DNA of 64,000 nt from Brucella intermedia LMG 3301 (lineage in GTDB: Bacteria; Pseudomonadota; Alphaproteobacteria; Rhizobiales; Rhizobiaceae). The translations under genes were made by a program, and so were the position numbers. Below the pieces are notes generated by a model. It saw nothing but the letters and a program-made list of their open reading frames with translations. It ran no database searches and had not been told where the DNA came from. Shown one piece after another: positions 38,010-46,946 of the stretch. The DNA lies in contig NZ_ACQA01000001.1 in assembly GCF_000182645.1 (NCBI RefSeq), forward strand, positions 558,001-622,000, written 5' to 3'. Positions within the stretch are counted from its first letter, which is position 1. Every line of letters starts with the position of its first letter.

Positions 38010-38595
38010 TGCATTTGTCCATAATGTTCATTTTTTGTTCCAATTTGACCGAAAGCTGCGCGTTTTGTCAAGGCGCAGGAGCAAGACTAAATTTTTGGTT
38101 CCGTCTAGACAGGGCTTATAAAAGCGTTTTGCCGGCATAGTGCAAGCCAACGCGCGTTGATGCTGCCTGTTGTCTCGGCCAGTTCCATCAGCTCGAAGAA
38201 ACTTTGATTAGCTGTTGATAGCTGTGCACGAACCGCAATTGCTAGTCAAAACTGGGTTTTCCGCGAGCGGTATTGAACCGGGGTACAATCTGGATTCCGC
38301 GCGATTAGATTTGCGAGTGTGCTCTCTGCTTGTCTGTTGATACATAAAGAAACTCTGATTGAAGTAACTGTATGAATATCGCCATGTTTGCGTATTTGGA
38401 TGGTTTGTAAGTTCAATCAGTAGTGCTCAGAAGTGGCCGCATTGCCAGAAAGAACGCTACCATTTGACTATATAGAATATATATAGTCTAATCGCGTCAA
38501 TGGTCAACGTTGGTGACGTTTCCTATGAGATTTTCTTCGGACTTTGTCTGGGTGGAGCCCACTCGCTGGCGTTGTCATGTGAACAGGAGAACGTT
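38010..38595. other. Gene-poor leader of the traA accessory stretch
   Basis: No intact gene. It is AT-rich compared with its neighbours. On the minus strand, 38105-38245 is a stop-to-stop fragment of about 45 codons (containing SFFELMELAETTGSINARWL) with protein-like composition, perhaps the tail of a lost gene. The traA promoter lies at 38464-38492. Confidence 0.5.
38464..38492 (+). promoter_or_regulatory. Candidate traA promoter with an operator-like dyad in the spacer
   Basis: TTGACT (38464-38469) and TCTAAT (38487-38492) are 17 bases apart, each one base off the -35/-10 consensus. The spacer holds a perfect 9-bp inverted repeat, GACTATATA-N5-TATATAGTC (38466-38488), overlapping both elements. 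This is the geometry of a repressor operator; no regulator gene is visible nearby. Confidence 0.55.
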
Positions 38596-41500
38596 GTGGC
38601 AATCATGTTCATGCGAGCACAGATGATCGGCAGGGGAGCGGGACGCAACATCATCTCGGCTGCCGCCTATCGGCACCGCACCCGGATGAGAGACGAACAG
38701 ACCGGAACATTGTTTAGCTATCGCGGCGGCGACGATGATTTGGTCCATGAAGAACTGGCGCTGCCGGAAGATATTCCAGCGTGGCTGCAGACTGCTATCG
38801 AGGGGAAAACGGTGGCTGCGGCAAGCGAGACACTGTGGAATGCTGTCGATGCATTTGATACGCGGGTGGATGCACAACTCGCCCGTGAGTTGATCATCGC
38901 GCTGCCGGAGGAACTGAGGCGGGTGGAGAATATCGGTTTGGTTCAGGAGTTCATCCGGGACAATCTGACTTCGAAGGGTATGATCGCTGACTGGGTCTAT
39001 CACGATAAGGGCGGCAATCCTCATATCCACCTGATGACCGCATTGAGGCCGCTGACGGAAGAAGGGTTTGGTCCCAAATATATGCCGGTTCGCCGACCCG
39101 ACGGGAAGCCACTACGTGAGGTAAAATCAAATCGCCATAACGGGGATATTGTTTATACGTGTTGGGCCGGCAACAGGGAGACAATGAAGGCGTGGAAGAT
39201 CGCCTGGGCGCAAACAGCCAGCCGTTATCTGGCACTTGCTGGCCGTGACATCCGCCTTGACGGTCGTTCCCATGCCGAACAGGGACTTGACGGGATTGCC
39301 CAGAGGCATCTGGGACCCGGAAAGTCGGCGATGATGCGCAAGGGCGTCGAGATGTATTTTGCACCTGCCGATCTGGCGCGCCGACGCAAAATGACCGCCC
39401 GGCTGCTTGCCGATCCAGAGCCTCTCCTCAGACAGCTTGGCAATGAGCGCTCCACCTTTGACGAGAAGGATATCGCAAGGGTCATCCACCGCTATGTCGA
39501 TGATCCGGCAGACTTTGCCAATATCCGTGCACGACTGATGGCCTCTCCCGATCTGGTGCTCCTCAACCCGCAGCAGGCCGGCCCGATGACTGGCTCGATG
39601 ACTGGTCGTGTGAATGGCCGGGTGACTGGCGAGACAAGGGAACCGGCAATCTTCACCACCCGAAAGATCCTGCGCACCGAACATGACATGATGCGTTCAG
39701 CCGATATCCTGTCTGGGAGGAAGGGTTTCGGGATTTCGGACGCTGGGCGCGCAGGCGCAGTGCGTTTCGTCGAAGCGGACAATCCACTGAAGCCGTTCAG
39801 GCTGGATCCCGGGCAGATTGAAGCCATTCAGCATGTAACGGGCGACAGCGGTATCGCTGCTGTCGTCGGTCTTGCCGGTACGGGCAAGTCGACATTGCTT
39901 GCAGCTGCGCGCCTTGCCTGGGAAAGCGGACATCATCGCGTCCTGGGCGCGGCACTTTCCGGCAAGGCTGCCGAGGGGCTGGAGGAGAGTTCCGGTATCA
40001 GGTCGCGAACGCTTGCCGCGTGGGAGCATGCCTGGAATAACGGGCGCGATCAGCTGATGCGCGGTGACATCCTCGTCATCGACGAGGCAGGCATGGTCTC
40101 CTCGTTGCAAATGGCACGTGTGCTGGATGCCGCAGAAAAGGCTGGCGCAAAGGTTGTTCTGGTCGGCGATGCCATGCAGCTTCAGCCGATCGGGGCCGGT
40201 GCGGCTTTCCGGGCAATATCGGAGCGGATCGGTTCCGCCGAACTTGCCGGTGTGCGCCGGCAACAGGATCAATGGGCACGCGATGCCTCAAAACTGTTTG
40301 CTCGCGGGAGGACCGGGGCGGGGCTGGAAATTTACGCCAGACGCGGGCATCTGGTCGAGGCGGAAACCCGGGATGCACTGATCGGGCGTCTGGTCAGGGA
40401 CTGGACGGATGCACGGCGGAAACTGATCACGCCATCACAGCCGGGACGAGGCGTGCAGCCCGGGACGGGGATTGCAGCATCAAATGGTGGTGGCCAGTTG
40501 CGGGGTGATGCGTTGCTGGTGCTGGCGCACACCAACAGGGATGTCCACAGGCTGAATGAAGCCTTGCGCAAGGTGATGCGGGAAGAGGGAGCGCTCGATG
40601 GCGCGCGCAGCTTCCGGACAGAGCGGGGCATGCGGGAGTTTGCGGCAGGCGACCGGATCATCTTTCTCGAGAACGCCCGTTTCCTCGAGCCGCGTGCAAG
40701 AGGAAACAGTCCGCAATATGTCAGGAACGGCATGTTCGGCACGGTGGTCTCCACCGGCAACGCGCTCCGCGCGCCGCTTCTTTCTGTCCGGCTCGACAGC
40801 GGCGGCGAGATTGTTCTCAGTGAGGACAGTTATCGCAACATCGATCACGGCTATGCCGTGACCATCCACAAGTCCCAGGGCGCGACTGTCGACCGGACCC
40901 TTGTGCTTGCCAGCGGCATGATGGACAGGCATCTGACCTATGTGTCCATGACCCGTCATCGTCACAGGGCTGATCTTTATGCTGCACGCGAGGACTTCAG
41001 GCCCCGACGAGAGGACAAGGCCCCTGTTGACCATGCGAAGGGTATTACCGGCGAACTGGTCGAAACCGGGGTGACAAAATTCCGGCCCGGGGATGAGGGT
41101 ACGAATGATACGCCCTATGCTGATCTGAAGGTTGAGGGCGGGAAGATCCATCGCTTCCGGGGTGTCGGTCTGCCGGCAGTCCTGTCGGCTGCGGGAGCTT
41201 CCAGATGTGATACGGTCACGCTTCGCAAGGATGGCGTGGAGACCGTGAAGGTAAAAATTGCAGTTCCTGATGCGAAAGGCGGTGAAAGGCGCTTTGAGGA
41301 GCGCACGGTCGAACGCAATGTCTGGACGGCGAAGCTGCATGAAGCCACAGATGTCCGCCGCAAAAGCATTGAAGGGGAAAGCCATACATCGGAATTGTTC
41401 CGGCAACTGTCCAAACGCCTCGGGCGCTCGGGCGCCAAAACCACGACGCTGGATTTTGCTGGCGAGGCTGGCTACCAGGCACATGTCCAGGACTTTGCCC

Positions 41501-42564
41501 GCAGGCGTGGCATTGAACTACTTGGCGGGATTGCCGCTGACACAGGGACAGGAGCAAGACGCCAGATGGCGTGGCTGGCGCAAAAGCGCCAGCAGGTGGC
41601 AAATCTCTGGGAGCGGGCAGGTGCGGCGCTCGGTTTGGCAATCGATCGGGAACGCAGGGTTTCTTATCATGAGAGGCAATCCGGAAGATTCCCCATGCAG
41701 AATCCGACAGCCCCGATGTCCCTGGATCGAAATTCTCCGGGTTCGTCCCGGACCCGGCCGACTGACAATATCGGGCAGGGCTCGAAAGCCTGCAACATAC
41801 CGCCGCTGCTTGCCGCCGTGACAGAGTTTACGACCCCGGTCGAGGTTGAGGCGCGCGAAAGAGCTTCAAAAGCCGCTCTCCATGTTCACAACCGCTCGCT
41901 GCTTGCTGAAACAGCAATGCGGATCTGGCGTGAACCTGCCAATGCTGTTGAAACGATCGAGACACTGATCCGGAAAGGCATTGCCGGTGATCGGATTGCG
42001 GCAGCCATTGCCAATGATCCTGCGGCCTATGGTGCCCTGCGCGGCTCTGGTCGGCTGAGGGACAGGCTTCTGGCCGTTGGCCGCGAGCGAAAGACAGCAC
42101 TGGAAGCCGTGCCGGATGTGCAGGCGAGTGTCCGCTCGCTGGGATCGGGCTGGGCCTCAGCCCTGAAGGCTGCAACAACAGCAATCGCCGCAGAGCGTCA
42201 GCAGATGGCAACCGCAATTCCCGGGTTGTCAGAAGAAGCCGGCGAAGAACTCCGTCGCATCACAACTGCGATGCAAAAGAAGACCGCGCGGCTTGACGTC
42301 CTCGTCGGTTCGCTCGAGCCGCATATTCGTCAGGAGTTTACAAGCGTCAGCCGCGCCCTTGATCTTAGATTCGGGCGCAACGCAATCCTGCGCGGCGACA
42401 GTGAAACCATCAGTCGCGTGCCTCCGGCACAACATTCCGTCTTCGAGGGGCTTCAGGACAAGTTGAAGATTTTGCAGCAACTAGTTCGCTTCCAAGAAAG
42501 CCAATGCGTCATGACAGAACGCAGGCAACGCAACATCAACCCGGAGCAGATTTTCTCGCGTTAA
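38596..42564 (+). CDS. traA: TraA-type conjugative relaxase/helicase
   Basis: A 1322-residue relaxase-helicase like TraA of Agrobacterium Ti plasmids. The GTG at 38596 (after AGGAGA) gives the familiar N-terminus MAIMFMRAQMIGRGAG. The MobA/MobL domain (about residues 1-230) includes IISAAAYRHRTRM, with a candidate nicking tyrosine, and metal-binding HIH in GNPHIHLMTALRPL. The TrwC-like helicase domain has Walker A VGLAGTGKSTLLAAAR (about 421), Walker B LVIDEAGMVSSLQMA, QLQPIGAGAAF and HKSQGATVDRT. A C-terminal extension of about 450 residues follows. No other tra, mob or type IV secretion genes are present in the window, so it is solitary and perhaps a remnant of an integrative element. Confidence 0.93.
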   Translation: MAIMFMRAQMIGRGAGRNIISAAAYRHRTRMRDEQTGTLFSYRGGDDDLVHEELALPEDIPAWLQTAIEGKTVAAASETLWNAVDAFDTRVDAQLARELIIALPEELRRVENIGLVQEFIRDNLTSKGMIADWVYHDKGGNPHIHLMTALRPLTEEGFGPKYMPVRRPDGKPLREVKSNRHNGDIVYTCWAGNRETMKAWKIAWAQTASRYLALAGRDIRLDGRSHAEQGLDGIAQRHLGPGKSAMMRKGVEMYFAPADLARRRKMTARLLADPEPLLRQLGNERSTFDEKDIARVIHRYVDDPADFANIRARLMASPDLVLLNPQQAGPMTGSMTGRVNGRVTGETREPAIFTTRKILRTEHDMMRSADILSGRKGFGISDAGRAGAVRFVEADNPLKPFRLDPGQIEAIQHVTGDSGIAAVVGLAGTGKSTLLAAARLAWESGHHRVLGAALSGKAAEGLEESSGIRSRTLAAWEHAWNNGRDQLMRGDILVIDEAGMVSSLQMARVLDAAEKAGAKVVLVGDAMQLQPIGAGAAFRAISERIGSAELAGVRRQQDQWARDASKLFARGRTGAGLEIYARRGHLVEAETRDALIGRLVRDWTDARRKLITPSQPGRGVQPGTGIAASNGGGQLRGDALLVLAHTNRDVHRLNEALRKVMREEGALDGARSFRTERGMREFAAGDRIIFLENARFLEPRARGNSPQYVRNGMFGTVVSTGNALRAPLLSVRLDSGGEIVLSEDSYRNIDHGYAVTIHKSQGATVDRTLVLASGMMDRHLTYVSMTRHRHRADLYAAREDFRPRREDKAPVDHAKGITGELVETGVTKFRPGDEGTNDTPYADLKVEGGKIHRFRGVGLPAVLSAAGASRCDTVTLRKDGVETVKVKIAVPDAKGGERRFEERTVERNVWTAKLHEATDVRRKSIEGESHTSELFRQLSKRLGRSGAKTTTLDFAGEAGYQAHVQDFARRRGIELLGGIAADTGTGARRQMAWLAQKRQQVANLWERAGAALGLAIDRERRVSYHERQSGRFPMQNPTAPMSLDRNSPGSSRTRPTDNIGQGSKACNIPPLLAAVTEFTTPVEVEARERASKAALHVHNRSLLAETAMRIWREPANAVETIETLIRKGIAGDRIAAAIANDPAAYGALRGSGRLRDRLLAVGRERKTALEAVPDVQASVRSLGSGWASALKAATTAIAAERQQMATAIPGLSEEAGEELRRITTAMQKKTARLDVLVGSLEPHIRQEFTSVSRALDLRFGRNAILRGDSETISRVPPAQHSVFEGLQDKLKILQQLVRFQESQCVMTERRQRNINPEQIFSR
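39586..39633 (+). repeat. Four degenerate 12-bp repeats inside traA
   Basis: ATGACTGGCTCG, ATGACTGGTCGT, GTGAATGGCCGG and GTGACTGGCGAG in a row encode MTGS-MTGR-VNGR-VTGE, a short linker between the relaxase and helicase parts. Confidence 0.8.
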
Positions 42565-42718
42565 GTCGAAAGCGAGCCCCGACATCCGAGATTTTCTGTT
42601 AAAACGGTTGGGAAGTCTTCTAAGTTTGTCGACAGTTGCAAGATCTCTGGACAAGGCATTATAAATTCCAGAAAGCGAGAGACCAGCTTTGTCAGTCGTT
42701 CTCCATTTGATATAAAAC

Positions 42719-43621
42719 CTAAGTTGCTCTCATTTTATCCAGATGTTGAGAACACAGTTGCTCTATTTGGGCGATGAGCAGGTTTGTCTGCTTCAGGAGC
42801 CAGAGCAGCGCTTCCTCAGTGATGTCAAAATGCGGCGAATAGCGCGCCTTCACATAAGCTTCGTTGACGATATTGAACCAGGCTTTGTAACGCTGTTGGT
42901 CCTGGGGCCAGGCTTTGGCAAGTTCGTTCTGCTGCCCTTCGGACAGTCGACGTAGAAATTTCAGATTGTGCGAGGCAGGTGAGTAATTCGTGGTGACCAG
43001 CAGAAAAGTTGAATAGGCTTGCTCGATCGCTTGGTGTAGCAAAAACGCCCCTTCTTTGAACCTGCCTTTCCCAAGATAGAACTCTGCACCTTCCGTAAAA
43101 CTCTGTGCATGCGGTAGTCGATCATCGAAGTACTCCTTTGCAACCCGATAGGCATCATCGGGATTGGGAGTTCCCGGTTGCGCGAGCGGCTCGGGCTCGA
43201 GTTCGTAAAGCACGATGCCTTCCCGACGGATGTCCGTAAAGAAATATCGCCCTTCCTTAATTCGTGTGTTTACCTCCCGGAGCGAGTGCACGATAAAGTT
43301 CACAGGTGTTTGTACATCGCGAAGCCGCATCAACCGGTCCTCCGCTTTATGCCAATATGTTTCGAATTCGGCCAATTTTCGGTTGTTGACGATAATCAAC
43401 AGATCGAAATCTGAACGGTAGCCTTTGCCAGTGTGCGGTTCGTCAACCTGTGTGCCGCGTGCATATGATCCGAACAGAATAATTTTCAGAATCCGACCGC
43501 GTTTTTTAAACTCAGCTGAACCTTCTTTGAGTGCGTCGTCGAACTCCTCAAAAAGAATCTCTAAAACACGCTGCAACTCGTGCTGCTTGACGTGGGGCAG
43601 GTGATCGATACGGTCTTTCAT
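42719..43621 (-). CDS. MNT nucleotidyltransferase-HEPN fusion protein
   Basis: A 300-residue protein. The N-terminal half is a minimal nucleotidyltransferase, with IILFGSYARGTQVDEPHTG and YRSDFDLLIIV (GSxxRG and DxD metal site). The C-terminal half (about 165-295) is a HEPN-like helical domain with LLHQAIEQAYSTFLLVTTNY and HNLKFLRRLSEG; a classical RxxxxH RNase motif is not evident. Separate HepT/MntA pairs are toxin-antitoxin systems; this fusion may be related or may be a different nucleotidyltransferase. The start is ATG 43621 or GTG 43636. It is next to traA on the opposite strand. Confidence 0.82.
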   Translation of the reverse strand: MKDRIDHLPHVKQHELQRVLEILFEEFDDALKEGSAEFKKRGRILKIILFGSYARGTQVDEPHTGKGYRSDFDLLIIVNNRKLAEFETYWHKAEDRLMRLRDVQTPVNFIVHSLREVNTRIKEGRYFFTDIRREGIVLYELEPEPLAQPGTPNPDDAYRVAKEYFDDRLPHAQSFTEGAEFYLGKGRFKEGAFLLHQAIEQAYSTFLLVTTNYSPASHNLKFLRRLSEGQQNELAKAWPQDQQRYKAWFNIVNEAYVKARYSPHFDITEEALLWLLKQTNLLIAQIEQLCSQHLDKMRAT

Positions 43622-44210
43622 TAGCACGGGGTGCACCTGTCAGTTTGAAATTCGGACGAACGATTTGCGTGTCGGTACAAGATGCAAAATTCAATGAGGG
43701 GGATCAACTAAACGATTGCAAAGTTTTGACAAAGATCCCTTCATAAACTATCTGGTCAACGCTCGTCTGTTTCCAGCTACTGATATGAATAGGCGCTAAT
43801 TTTGAACTCCGTTAACAATTACTTTTTTCCAGCACTAGTGAGATGAGAATCTTTGCCGGTGGGAAAAGAGTTGGCTTCTTGATGGATGGCTCTCGTAGGT
43901 GCCGTTTTTTGCTGCCTGCAAGCATTTTCGGATCACTCGGTGAACGGGATTGCTCCTTTCAATCTTCGTTACATTGAGCGTTTTAGCTTTGATTTGCATT
44001 GCCTTGGTCCCAGTGCACGTGATCAGTAATGCCAATCCGTTGTGTTCTTCTACTGGCTAAGTCCGCCTCAAATCGATTCTATTGTCGCGGCTCATCTTTT
44101 TTGGTTGGCAGTAGCCTTACGGATCGCATAAGCAACGGGAAGCAGGTTCTGGGAGTGCTTGCAATTGTTGCAAGCCGTTTATGAGCCGATCCTGCATCAA
44201 GGAGGCCATG
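43622..44210. other. Gene-poor stretch between MNT-HEPN and ppdK
   Basis: No supported gene. It is AT-rich, with GTTAACAATTACTTTTTTCC near 43810 and a short unconvincing frame on the minus strand (43835-44035). The ribosome binding site of ppdK (GGAGG at 44201-44205) is at the right end. Confidence 0.5.
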
Positions 44211-46874
44211 ATGGCGAAGTGGGTGTACACGTTCGGCGACGGCAAGGCAGAAGGCGCGGCAAGCGACCGTAATCTTCTCGGCGGCAAGGGAGCGAACCTG
44301 GCAGAAATGAGCAGCCTTGGTCTGCCAGTGCCTCCTGGCTTTACCATTACGACCGAAGTCTGCACCTATTATTACGATCACGACCGGTCCTATCCATCCG
44401 AATTGAACGACCAGGTTCAGGCGGCGCTTGCCCATATCGCGAAGGTGACGGGGCGCAATTTCGGCGATGCCGAAAAGCCGCTTCTGGTGTCAGTGCGCTC
44501 CGGCGCCCGGGCTTCCATGCCGGGCATGATGGATACAGTGCTCAACCTTGGTCTTAACGACGAGACCGTGCAGGCCATTGCCCGCGAGGCGCGCGATGAG
44601 CGCTTTGCCTATGACAGCTACCGCCGTTTCATCCAGATGTATTCCGATGTCGTGCTGGGTGTCGACCACGGCTTTTTTGAAGAAATTCTCGAAGACAAGA
44701 AGGCCGATCTCGGTGTCGATGTCGATACGGCCCTGACGGCAGAAGACTGGAAGGATGTCATCGGTTCCTACAAGGCGAAGGTCGAGGAGGAACTCGGACA
44801 GCCTTTCCCGCAGGACCCGCGAGAACAACTTTGGGGCGCCATCGGCGCCGTCTTCTCGAGCTGGATGAATGCGCGCGCCATCACCTACCGGCGCCTGCAT
44901 AACATTCCGGCGGCTTGGGGCACGGCGGTCAATGTGCAGGCCATGGTGTTCGGCAATATGGGCGAAACCTCTGCCACCGGCGTTGCGTTCACACGCAATC
45001 CTTCGACGGGCGAAAAGAAGCTTTACGGCGAGTTCCTCGTCAATGCGCAGGGTGAAGATGTGGTGGCCGGTATCCGCACGCCACAGAATATCACCGAAGA
45101 AGCGCGAATTGCTGCCGGTTCCGACAAGCCATCGCTTGAAAAGGTGATGCCAGAAGCCTTTGCCGAATTCCTCAAGGTCGCCGATCGGCTGGAACAGCAT
45201 TATCGCGACATGCAGGATCTCGAATTCACCATCGAGCGCGGCAAATTGTGGATGCTCCAGACCCGCTCGGGCAAGCGCACCGCAAAGGCTGCGTTGAAAA
45301 TGGCCGTGGAAATGGCAGGCGAAGGCCTTATCACGCAGGAAGAAGCGGTTCTGCGTGTCGATCCGGCAGCGCTCGACCAGCTTCTGCACCCGACCATCGA
45401 CCCGCGCGCCGAGCGTCAGGTGATCGGTCAGGGACTGCCGGCATCGCCGGGGGCCGCGACGGGTGAAATCGTCTTCTCGTCGGAAGACGCCGAACAGGCA
45501 AAATCGGAAGGCCGCAAGGTCATTCTCGTTCGCATCGAAACCAGCCCGGAAGACATTCACGGCATGCATGCGGCGGAAGGCATTCTGACGACGCGCGGCG
45601 GCATGACCAGCCACGCGGCGGTTGTTGCTCGCGGCATGGGCAAGCCATGTGTTTCGGGTGCCGGGTCGCTTCGCGTGGATTATCGCAACGGCGTCATGCT
45701 TGCGGCGGGCCAGAGCTTCAAGAAGGGCGATGTGGTTACCGTCGATGGCGGCACCGGGCAGGTTCTCAAAGGTGCGGTCGCCATGTTGCAGCCGGAGCTT
45801 TCCGGAGATTTCGGCAAGCTGATGGAATGGGCTGACCGCACCCGCCGGATGAAAATTCGCGCCAATGCCGAGACACCGGCAGATGCCCGCACGGCGCGTT
45901 CCTTCGGCGCGGAGGGTATCGGGCTGTGCCGCACCGAGCACATGTTCTTCGAGGGAAGCCGCATCGTCGCCATGCGTGAGATGATTTTGGCTGACAATGA
46001 AGAAGGGCGGCGCGTAGCGCTGGCCAAGCTTCTGCCGATGCAGCGTTCGGACTTTGTCGAGCTTTTCGAGATCATGAAGGGCCTGCCTGTCACGATCCGC
46101 CTGCTCGACCCGCCATTGCACGAGTTCCTGCCGCATACGGATGAGGAAGTGGCAGAAGTTGCGCGGTCGATGGGCGTGGATAGCGCAAAGCTTCGCGAAC
46201 GCGCCGACAGTCTGCATGAGTTTAACCCGATGCTGGGTCATCGCGGCTGCCGTCTGGCTGTATCCTACCCTGAAATCGCGGAAATGCAGGCGCGGGCGAT
46301 TTTTGAAGCAGCCGTTGAGGCTGGCAAGAAAACGGGCGAGCCTGTCGTGCCGGAAGTGATGGTGCCGCTGGTCGGATTGAAAGCCGAGCTTGATTTCGTC
46401 AAGGCGCGCATCGATGCTGTTGCCCAGGATGTCATGAGCGAGGCGGGCATCAAGATCGACTATATGGTCGGCACGATGATCGAACTGCCGCGTGCCGCCC
46501 TGCGCGCAGCCGAAATCGCCGAAACCGCCGAGTTCTTTTCGTTCGGCACCAACGATTTGACGCAGACCACATTCGGCATTTCGCGCGACGATGCTTCATC
46601 CTTCCTGACGTCCTATCAGCAACGTGGCGTGATCGAACAGGATCCGTTCGTGTCGCTCGATCTGGAAGGCGTCGGTGAACTGGTCGAAATTGCTGCCGAG
46701 CGCGGACGAAAAACCCGCAACAATATCAAGCTCGGTATCTGCGGCGAGCATGGCGGCGATCCGGCGTCGATTGCCTTCTGCGAAAAGACAGGTCTCGACT
46801 ATGTGTCCTGTTCGCCGTTCCGGGTGCCGATTGCCCGTCTTGCGGCTGCGCAGTCGGCTGTGCGCAAGGTTTGA
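44211..46874 (+). CDS. ppdK: Pyruvate, phosphate dikinase
   Basis: An 887-residue enzyme interconverting pyruvate, ATP and phosphate with PEP, AMP and pyrophosphate. The N-terminal ATP-grasp part has LLGGKGANLAEMSSLGLPVP and VSVRSGARASMPGMMDTVLN. The phospho-His domain has GGMTSHAAVVARGMGKPCVS (catalytic His, about residue 470). The C-terminal PEP/pyruvate barrel has GLCRTEHMFF and LGICGEHGGDPASI (catalytic Cys). The start is ATG 44211 (or the adjacent ATG 44208), with GGAGG upstream. In Brucellaceae this enzyme links C4 acids to gluconeogenesis. Confidence 0.97.
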   Translation: MAKWVYTFGDGKAEGAASDRNLLGGKGANLAEMSSLGLPVPPGFTITTEVCTYYYDHDRSYPSELNDQVQAALAHIAKVTGRNFGDAEKPLLVSVRSGARASMPGMMDTVLNLGLNDETVQAIAREARDERFAYDSYRRFIQMYSDVVLGVDHGFFEEILEDKKADLGVDVDTALTAEDWKDVIGSYKAKVEEELGQPFPQDPREQLWGAIGAVFSSWMNARAITYRRLHNIPAAWGTAVNVQAMVFGNMGETSATGVAFTRNPSTGEKKLYGEFLVNAQGEDVVAGIRTPQNITEEARIAAGSDKPSLEKVMPEAFAEFLKVADRLEQHYRDMQDLEFTIERGKLWMLQTRSGKRTAKAALKMAVEMAGEGLITQEEAVLRVDPAALDQLLHPTIDPRAERQVIGQGLPASPGAATGEIVFSSEDAEQAKSEGRKVILVRIETSPEDIHGMHAAEGILTTRGGMTSHAAVVARGMGKPCVSGAGSLRVDYRNGVMLAAGQSFKKGDVVTVDGGTGQVLKGAVAMLQPELSGDFGKLMEWADRTRRMKIRANAETPADARTARSFGAEGIGLCRTEHMFFEGSRIVAMREMILADNEEGRRVALAKLLPMQRSDFVELFEIMKGLPVTIRLLDPPLHEFLPHTDEEVAEVARSMGVDSAKLRERADSLHEFNPMLGHRGCRLAVSYPEIAEMQARAIFEAAVEAGKKTGEPVVPEVMVPLVGLKAELDFVKARIDAVAQDVMSEAGIKIDYMVGTMIELPRAALRAAEIAETAEFFSFGTNDLTQTTFGISRDDASSFLTSYQQRGVIEQDPFVSLDLEGVGELVEIAAERGRKTRNNIKLGICGEHGGDPASIAFCEKTGLDYVSCSPFRVPIARLAAAQSAVRKV

Positions 46875-46946
46875 CAATACGCCACAATTTGGCTTAGCTG
46901 CCGGAGTAATGCCCCGGTGGCCAAGCAATTTTCAGAAAACGTAATC

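Noticed and set aside
43835..44035. 66-codon frame on the minus strand between MNT-HEPN and ppdK
   Set aside because: No convincing start or ribosome binding site, and no recognisable motif. Left as unassigned.
44490..46241. 583-codon frame antisense to ppdK
   Set aside because: ppdK has all catalytic motifs on the other strand; the antisense frame shows no domain.
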